This document shows, one piece after another, positions 52,877 through 61,800 of a DNA stretch of 64,000 bases. Both the position numbers and the translations under genes were made by a program. The first letter of the stretch is position 1, and each line of letters opens with the position of its first letter. The notes beneath the pieces are model-generated. The model was not told the origin of the DNA. It was given only the letters and a program-made list of their open reading frames with translations, and did not search any database. The stretch lies in assembly GCF_004843725.1 (NCBI RefSeq), contig NZ_CP039451.1, forward strand, positions 1,362,501-1,426,500, read 5' to 3'. Source of the DNA: Psychroserpens sp. NJDZ02 (GTDB taxonomy: Bacteria > Bacteroidota > Bacteroidia > Flavobacteriales > Flavobacteriaceae).

Positions 52877-54820
52877 TTATTTTACTATAATAAATTCACT
52901 TCTTCTATTTAACTGATGTTGAGATTCGCTACACTTAACATCATTACTACACTTATTTCTTAATTGACTTTCTCCATAACCATGCCCAGTTAACCTAGCT
53001 TTACTAATTCCTCCAACAGTCACTAAATAATCTACTGTAGACTTAGCCCTTCTATCAGATAAGTCCATATTGTACTGATCCGTATTACGACTATCGGTAT
53101 GAGATCTTACGTCTATATTAACATTAGGATATACATACATAAGATCGATAACCTTACGCAATTCTACTTCAGCATTCTTAGTTATAAAAGATTTATCTAA
53201 ATCAAAGTAAATAATATTTATTCCTAACAAAGGTGCGATATCCGTGCCTAATGGCGCAGGAAGTTCTTCTTGTTTTTTCATAAACAATGTACGCTCAATT
53301 ACCCCTGTTTTATTAGGAGTATTAAATATCTTTTCTGCTGTAACGTATGTTTCTTTTGTAGATCTAATAGAATACCCTTGTGCACAATCTAATGTAAAGT
53401 CGAAACTACCATCAACAAGAGATTTTTTTTCGTCTAGAACTTTATTATTTTCATCTAACAAATACACTATTGCATTTGCAATAGGTTGGTCGTTTTCTTT
53501 ATTTAAGACCACACCGTTTATAGACTGTTGACATCTAGATATTAATGGTTTATACATTTTAAAGCTATAGATATCATCAAACCCAAGTCCTCCTTCTCTA
53601 TTAGACGCAAAATAACCTAACCCTTTACTATCTATAATAAACGTAAAATCATCTTCTGGTCCGTTAACAGGTCTTCCTAAGTTAAAAACATCACCAATTT
53701 TGTTGTCATTTAATTCTGAGACAAAAACATCTAAACCTCCTAAACCGATATGCCCATCCGAAGCAAAGTATAATTTATTATCTTCACTAATAAAAGGAAA
53801 CGTTTCTCTTCCTTCTGTATTAATCTTATCTCCAAGATTTATTATTTCGCCAAAAACACTATCTTTAATCGCTACTTTATATAGATCAGATAGTCCCTTT
53901 GACCCAGGCATATCACTTGCAAAATACAATGTTTTCTCATCGGGACTTAAAGCAGGATGCGCCACTGAATACTGATCACTATTAAATGGTAATTCTTTAA
54001 CATTCCAATCTGTATTACCTGTATCATTTCGTGTTCCCCTATATAGTTTTAATCTATTTGTGCCATCCTCGTCTTCTTTATAATCTTTATCAGTATAATT
54101 GTTTCTTGTAAAATACATGGTTAATCCATCTTTTGTAAAAACCGCTGTAGACTCGTGATAAATAGAATTAATTGTACTACTAAATTTAGAACTACTAGTT
54201 TTTAATACTTCTGTACTATTTAATTTGTACAAGTCTAAAAAAGGTTGATCATTCCAATCGTGGACTCTTTTAGACGCGTGTCTTTGCTTTCTGTTTGAAG
54301 AATAAATTAAACTTCCTTGATAAAATGAAGGTGCAAAATCCGATAATTTAGAATTAAAATCTACATTAATAAGTTCAAAACGTCCCGATTGCAGTTCAAT
54401 TTCCTCTAAATAATTTCTTTCATTTATAAACAGATTAGCACGATAGTCTTCTCCTTTCGTTTTGTGAAATTTTTCCATCATATTATCGGAAGCCAAATAT
54501 CTTTCATCACTTTTTAAGGATAATGCATAACGATAAATATACTCAGATGGTATGCTATCCGATGTCTGTAAAAGTTGCCCATACCATTTAGCTGCATTTT
54601 TATAATCCGCATTAAAGTAATATGAATCCCCTAAGTTTTTTAATAAATTATCTGACAAAACACCATTATTAGAAGCTCTCAAATAAGATTGCCTTGCCTC
54701 TATATATGCCAAATTTTCAAACTCTTTATTCCCTTCTTTTACAGCTTTTTTATCTTGAGCCGATAAAACATTTATTGAAAGAAAAAATAAGCTAATATAA
54801 ATTGTAATTATTTTTTTCAT
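52877..54820 (-). CDS. PorE-like OmpA-family protein, cassette 2
   Basis: The 647-residue protein is a close paralogue of the product of 38084-40030. It has the same signal, TPR-like part, beta-propeller (SPDEKTLYFASDMPGSKGLS, DNKLYFASDGHIGLGGLDVF), CarboxypepD-like domain and OmpA domain (YFDLDKSFITKNAEVELRK; DVRSHTDSRNTDQYNMDLSD). Differences are concentrated in the propeller loops and the OmpA flank. Duplication before divergence is clear. It should connect its adhesin export machinery to peptidoglycan in the same manner. Confidence 0.9.
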   Translation of the reverse strand: MKKIITIYISLFFLSINVLSAQDKKAVKEGNKEFENLAYIEARQSYLRASNNGVLSDNLLKNLGDSYYFNADYKNAAKWYGQLLQTSDSIPSEYIYRYALSLKSDERYLASDNMMEKFHKTKGEDYRANLFINERNYLEEIELQSGRFELINVDFNSKLSDFAPSFYQGSLIYSSNRKQRHASKRVHDWNDQPFLDLYKLNSTEVLKTSSSKFSSTINSIYHESTAVFTKDGLTMYFTRNNYTDKDYKEDEDGTNRLKLYRGTRNDTGNTDWNVKELPFNSDQYSVAHPALSPDEKTLYFASDMPGSKGLSDLYKVAIKDSVFGEIINLGDKINTEGRETFPFISEDNKLYFASDGHIGLGGLDVFVSELNDNKIGDVFNLGRPVNGPEDDFTFIIDSKGLGYFASNREGGLGFDDIYSFKMYKPLISRCQQSINGVVLNKENDQPIANAIVYLLDENNKVLDEKKSLVDGSFDFTLDCAQGYSIRSTKETYVTAEKIFNTPNKTGVIERTLFMKKQEELPAPLGTDIAPLLGINIIYFDLDKSFITKNAEVELRKVIDLMYVYPNVNIDVRSHTDSRNTDQYNMDLSDRRAKSTVDYLVTVGGISKARLTGHGYGESQLRNKCSNDVKCSESQHQLNRRSEFIIVK

Positions 54821-54838
54821 GTTAATTAGTTTTTGGAA

Positions 54839-55783
54839 TTAGAAGAATCTTGGAGAGATCATACGGTTACTTCTTTTAAACAATTCAAATCTTAAAAATA
54901 TTTCAAAAGACCCATCATTATATTGTTTTAATTCTGTAGTCTCTCTATCATAAGCAACACCTAACATCAATTGATCAGAAATTTGAAAACCAGCCATAGC
55001 ACTCATAGCTGCACTCCATCGATAAGCTAATCCTAGAGTCAGTTTCTCTTTTATTAGAAAATTGGCAGATAAATCTACTTGAAAAGGCGCGCCATCCACG
55101 AATTTAAATAAAGTTGAAGGCTTAAATTTCAGGTCATCATTAATATCAAATGTTTTACCAGCCATTACATAAAAATTAACCTTTTCTTTAGCTGTTGCAA
55201 AAGAATCATTATTTGCAGCATTTTCATCAAAATGCTCTGTCTCTAGAATATTTGGAGCACTTAAACCTAAGTAAAATTTATCGGTGTAATAATAAAGACC
55301 TAAACCAAATTGAGGTGAAAACTTGTTATCAATGTTAATTTCAGTATTAGCATCACCTGGATTAAAAGCACCTGTGTTTAACTTATTAGTATCAATATTT
55401 AATAAGTGAGCACCCGCTTTAATTCCTAAAGCCAATTTGGCATCATTATCTAAATCAAGCGTATAACTAAAAGATAGGTCTATGTAAGTTTCACTTGTAA
55501 TAAATATATCATCCTGAGTAATATTAAGTCCTAATCCAACTTTTTCTCCAACGGGAGAATGCAATGATGCCGTAAACGTATCTGGCGCACCATCCAAGCC
55601 TACCCACTGCGTCCTATATAAACCAATAAAACTTAAGACATCTCTAGATCCTGCATAAGCGGGGTTAACACTTAGCGTGTTATACATGTACTGAGTGTAT
55701 TGAGCATCTTGCTGCGCATAACTTTGGTTAGAATAAAATCCTAATCCCATTAAGGCTAAAATAACTATGCAATAATTTTTCAT
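54839..55783 (-). CDS. PorP/SprF-family type IX secretion membrane protein, cassette 2
   Basis: The 314-residue product has exactly the same length as its cassette 1 paralogue and shares PAYAGSRDVLSFIGLYRTQW and the end LRFELFKRSNRMISPRFF. Differences such as FDINDDLKFKPSTLF versus FDLTPDIKFKPSTLF lie mostly in external loops. It precedes the PorE-like gene by 18 bases and follows the adhesin 2 gene by 55, with the conserved hairpin in between. It probably forms part of an adhesin-specific T9SS exit. Confidence 0.92.
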   Translation of the reverse strand: MKNYCIVILALMGLGFYSNQSYAQQDAQYTQYMYNTLSVNPAYAGSRDVLSFIGLYRTQWVGLDGAPDTFTASLHSPVGEKVGLGLNITQDDIFITSETYIDLSFSYTLDLDNDAKLALGIKAGAHLLNIDTNKLNTGAFNPGDANTEINIDNKFSPQFGLGLYYYTDKFYLGLSAPNILETEHFDENAANNDSFATAKEKVNFYVMAGKTFDINDDLKFKPSTLFKFVDGAPFQVDLSANFLIKEKLTLGLAYRWSAAMSAMAGFQISDQLMLGVAYDRETTELKQYNDGSFEIFLRFELFKRSNRMISPRFF

Positions 55784-55802
55784 GTTTTTTATAAGTTTAA
55801 AA

Positions 55803-55826
55803 CCAGTAACTCTTTTGAATTACTGG
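55803..55826. repeat. Hairpin between adhesin 2 and porP 2
   Basis: CCAGTAACTC and GAATTACTGG pair with one mismatch (C.A) and a TTTT loop, matching in position and most bases the hairpin at 41010-41035. The downstream sequence GGTTTTAAAC is shared as well. Confidence 0.55.
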
Positions 55827-55837
55827 TATTTGATAAT

Positions 55838-58800
55838 TTATTTTCTATTAATATATAATGGACCCGCTTTCTGTACAGACTTACCATCACTAGTAATATA
55901 AGTCAACACATAATAATAAGTACCGACAGGTAGTTTATCATCTTTTTTAACTGTAACTCTACCTTCAGAAAAACCTCTAAAGAAATTATTACCTTGACCA
56001 TACCCATCTACATCATAAACTTTAACTCCCCAACGGTTGTAAATTTTCAAAGTGTTTTCTGGGTATTGTTGTATACCACTAATAACAAACACATCATTAT
56101 TTCCATCTCCATCAGGTGTCATAATATCAAAAACTACTAAACCATCTGATGCATCAGCATCTCCATTATCAGCTTCTTCATAATCAGGAACCCCATTATT
56201 ATCATTATCTGAGATTTCATCACCGTTTAAAGTAGAATCTCCATCACAATCTAAAAGCAACCAATCTGCACTAACACCTTCAACTGTTTGCGTCTCGTAA
56301 TCGATTGTTTGACTTGTAAACTCATAATCACAAGGATCTAAAAGATCTGTTCCATCGATACTCTCAATTTCGTTAGAAACGCCATCTCCATCACAATCTG
56401 AATTATTAAATGCATCCGAACTTGTAACCGTTTGGCTAGACACCAAGAAACTACAAGGATCTGCTGGATCTGTACCGTCAGCAATTTCTTGACCGTTAGT
56501 AACACCATCTCCATCACAATCTAAATCTGAAAAGTTATTACTGATTGGTTCTGTCTGACTAGTATATTCAAAGTCACAACCATCTAGAGGGTCCGTACCG
56601 TCATTTAACTCCGTTCCATTTGTAACACCATCTCCATCACAATCTTCATCATACCATTCTGTACTAGGCGTTACATTTTGACTTGTTAAATTTAATTCAC
56701 ATAAATCGTTAGGGTCAGTTCCATCCTCCATTTCTTGACCATTAGTTACACCGTCACCATCACAATCTAAATCATCATAATTCATCGTGATAATTGCGAT
56801 GTTTTGACTATCTGGATCAAAATCACATGGATTTTGCGGATCAGTTCCATCTAACAATTCCTGTCCATTTACTACTCCATCACCATCACAATCAATTGCA
56901 CCCCATTCTTCTGAAGTTGTTACTGTTTGACTAATTACTAAGAAGTCACAAGGATCCATAAAATCTGTTCCGTCAGAAACTTCTTGACCGTTAGTTACGC
57001 CATCACCATCACAATCGAGAGTAGAAAAATCAAGATCTATAGGCAACGTCACACTACTTATTAAGAAATCACAAGGATTATTAGGGTCTGTACCATCAAG
57101 CGCTTCTTGACCATCTATAACACCATCACCATCACTATCATTATCTAGTGGATCTGTTGTATTACCATTTGGATCTGCAGGTGTTGTTGGATCATCTATT
57201 CCCGTAAGTTCCTCTCCGTTATTTAATCCGTCCATATCACAATCAAGATCATTCCATGCGGTAGCAACAGCCACTGTCTGGCTTGACACCTCAAATGCGC
57301 AAGGATCATTTGGATCTGTCATATCTCCAGCTTCATCTCCATCGGTTACACCATCTCCATCCGTATCAGGATTTTGTGGATCTGTTGTATTACCGTTTGG
57401 ATCATTTGGTGTTGATGGATCATCTATTCCTGTAGCCTCCTCATTATTAGTAAGACCATCCATATCACAATCTGCAGTGTCATAAGCCGCATCTGGCGTT
57501 TCCGTCTGATTTGCGACAATTAAACTACAATTATCATTAGGATCTGTACCATCAAGTGCTTCTTGACCATCTGTAACACCATCACCATCACTATCATTAT
57601 CTAGTGGATCTGTTGTATTACCATTTGGATCTGCAGGTGTTGTTGGATCATCTATTCCTGTAAGTTCCTCTCCGTTATTTAATCCATCCATATCACAATC
57701 AAGATCATTCCATGCGGTAGCAACAGCCACTGTCTGGCTTGACACCTCAAATGCGCAAGGATCATTTGGATCTGTCATATCTCCAGCTTCATCTCCATCG
57801 GTTACACCATCGCCATCCGTATCAGGATTTTGTGGATCTGTTGTATTACCGTTTGGATCATTTGGTGTTGATGGATCATCTATTCCTGTAGCCTCCTCAT
57901 TATTAGTAAGACCATCCATATCACAATCTGCAGTGTCATAAGCTGTATCTGGCGTTTCCGTCTGATTTGCGACAATTAAACTACAATGATCATTAGGATC
58001 TGTACCATCAAGTGCTTCTTGACCATCTGTAACACCATCACCATCACTATCATTATCTAGTGGATCTGTTGTATTACCATTTGGATCTGCAGGTGTTGTT
58101 GGATCATCTATCCCTGTAAGTTCCTCTCCGTTATTTAATCCGTCCATATCACAATCAAGATCATTCCATGCCATTGTAGCTATTACCGTCTGGCTCGCAA
58201 TCTCAAGAGCACAAGGATCATTTGGATCTGTCATATCTCCAGCCTCATCTCCATCGGTTACACCATCGCCATCCGTATCAGGATTTTGTGGATCTGTTGT
58301 ATTACCGTTTGGATCATTTGGTGTTGATGGATCATCTATTCCTGTAGTCTCCTCAATATTAGTAAGACCATCCATATCACAATCTGCAGTGTCATAAGCC
58401 GTATCTGGCGTTTCCGTCTGATTTGCGACAATTAAACTACAATTATCATTAGGATCTGTACCATCAAGTGCTTCTTGACCATCTGTAACACCATCACCAT
58501 CACTATCATTATCTAGTGGATCTGTTGTATTACCATTTGGATCTGCAGGTGTTGTTGGATCATCTATTCCAGTAAGTTCCTCTCCGTTATTTAATCCGTC
58601 CATATCACAATCAAGATCATTCCATGCCATTGTAGCTGTTACCGTCTGGCTCGCAATCTCAAGAGCACAAGGATCATTTGGATCTGTCATATCTCCAGCT
58701 TCATCTCCATCGGTTACACCATCGCCATCCGTATCAGGATTTTGTGGGTCTGTTGTATTACCGTTTGGATCATTTGGTGTTGACGGATCATCTATTCCTG

Positions 58801-61800
58801 TAGCTTCCTCACTATTACTAAGACCATCCATATCACAATCAAGACTATTCCATTCTCCTGTAACAATAGTCAAATCCTGATCTATATCATTATAAGAACA
58901 AGGGTCATTAGGGTTACTACCACCATTTACTTCATCCTCATTTGAAACACCATCACCATCACAATCTCCAAGTCCCTGTCCATTACATTCGTCAAAAGAA
59001 ACAACGACTTCTGCTGGTTCGCTTGTATTTCCATCATTATCCATTACAGTATAAGAGATAACTGCTGGATCTTCTACAGACAATCCTGTACAGGTCGCAT
59101 CTGGTATACCTGCACCAGTACAAGGCGTAAAAGTAATTGCTCCACTAACTGGATCAACACTCCAAACCCCAACTCCTGGATCAACTAAGTCATCTCCAGG
59201 ATTGGTTGTACCTACAATCTGTACCGTTGCTGGATCTACAACATCGCCATCAACATCATTCCCTAGCACATCAACAATTACTGGAACTCCAGTATCATTA
59301 CCTGCACTTATATCTGCAGTTGCAACAGGGACGTAATCTATAGTTACTGTTGCTGCATTTGATGGATTACCATCATTATCATCTATCGTATAACTAGCTG
59401 CGCCTGTTGGATCATCATTAAAACCAGCCAATGGTGCAAAACTAATCTCACCATTTACAGGATTTACTTCCCAAACTCCTTCTCCAGGCACCGTATAACC
59501 TATAATATCTCCAGCTGCATCGGTCTGTACCATTGTAGCTCCTGCTGGAACTACTAAGCTCACACTAGTTACATCCAATGTACCATCAGGATCTGCATCT
59601 ACTCCATTACCGTTATCGGCAGTAGGATCTATACTTACCGTAGCACCAGGTGTATTGGCTAAACTAATATCATCTTGAGCAACTGGTGGCTCTGCATCAT
59701 ACATCACAGATACTGTCGCTGCATTTGATACATTACCATCATTATCATTTATTGTATAACTAATATCTTGTGGATCTTGAGTAGATACTCCAACACAACT
59801 AGCATCAGGAACTCCTGCAGCACTACAAGGTGTAAATGTAATTGCTCCAGTAACTGGATCAACACTCCAAACCCCTACTCCTGGCTCCACTAAATCATCA
59901 CCAGGATTTGCTGTACCTACAATTTGAACACTAGTCAAATCTAATGTCCCGTCAGGATCCATATCATTCCCAGCAACAGCAATCAATACTGGATCTCCAG
60001 TCGTATTATTATTACTAGAATCATCCATTGCAATAGGCGATTCTGGATCGAAACTAACACTAACACTTACAGCGTCTGTAATATTACCTTCATCATCAGA
60101 AACCACGTACTCAATATCAGTAGGATTAGCTGTAAATACTACTGGACAATCAGGTAAAGAAACTACTGCACAAGGACTAAATGTAATTGCTCCACTAACT
60201 GGATCAACACTCCAAGTCCCCTCTCCTGTAACAACTAAGTCATCTCCAGGACTGGTTGTACCTACAATCTGTACCGTTGTTGGATCTACAACATCGCCAT
60301 CAACATCATTCCCTAGCACATCAACAATTACTGGAACTCCTGTGTCATTACCTGCACTTATATCTGCAGTTGCAACAGGTACGTAATCTATAGTTACTGT
60401 TGCTGCATTTGATGGATTACCATCATTATCATCTATCGTATAACTAGCTGCGTCTGTTGGATCATCATTAAAACCAGCCAATGGCGCAAAACTAATCTCA
60501 CCATTTACAGGATTTACTTCCCAAACTCCTTCGCCAGGTACCGTATAACCTATAATATCTCCAACTGCATCAGTCTGTACCATTGTAGCTCCTGCTGGAA
60601 CTACTAAACTCACACTTGTTACATCCAATGTACCATCAGGATCTGCATCTACTCCATTACCGTTATCGGCAGTAGGATCTATACTTACCGTAGCACCTGG
60701 TGTATTAGCTAAACTAATATCATCTTGAGCAACTGGTGGCTCTGCATCATACATCACAGATACTGTCGCTGCATTTGATACATTACCATCATTATCATTT
60801 ATTGTATAACTAATATCTTGTGGATCTTGAGTAGATACTCCAACACAACTAGCATCAGGAACTCCTGCGGCACTACAAGGTGTAAATGTAATTACTCCAC
60901 TAACTGGATCAACACTCCAAACCCCTACTCCTGGCTCCACTAAATCATCACCAGGATTTGCTGTACCTACAATTTGAACACTAGTCAAATCTAACGTCCC
61001 ATCAGGATCCATATCATTCCCAGCAACAGCAATCAACACTGGATCTCCAGTCGTATTATTATTACTAGAATCATCCATTGCAATAGGCGATTCTGGATCG
61101 AAACTAACACTAACACTTACAGCGTCTGTAATATTACCTTCATCATCAGAAACCACATATTCAATATCAGTTGGATTAGCTGTAAATACTACTGGACAAT
61201 CAGGTAAAGAAACTACTGTACAAGGACTAAATGTAATTGCTCCACTAACTGGATCAACACTCCAAGTCCCCTCTCCTGTAACAACTAAGTCATCTCCAGG
61301 ATTGGTTGTACCTACAATCTGTACCGTTGCTGGATCTACAACATCGCCATCAACATCATTCCCTAGCACATCAACAATTACTGGAACTCCAGTATCATTA
61401 CCTGCACTTATATCTGCAGTTGCAACAGGGACGTAATCTATAGTTACTGTTGCTGCATTTGATGGATTACCATCATTATCATCTATCGTATAACTAGCTG
61501 CGCCTGTTGGATCATCATTAAAACCAGCCAATGGTGCAAAACTAATCTCACCATTTACAGGATTTACTTCCCAAACTCCTTCTCCAGGCACCGTATAACC
61601 TATAATATCTCCAGCTGCATCGGTCTGTACCATTGTAGCTCCTGCTGGAACTACTAAGCTCACACTAGTTACATCCAATGTACCATCAGGATCTGCATCT
61701 ACTCCATTACCGTTATCGGCAGTAGGATCTATACTTACCGTAGCACCAGGTGTATTGGCTAAACTAATATCATCTTGAGCAACTGGTGGCTCTGCATCAT

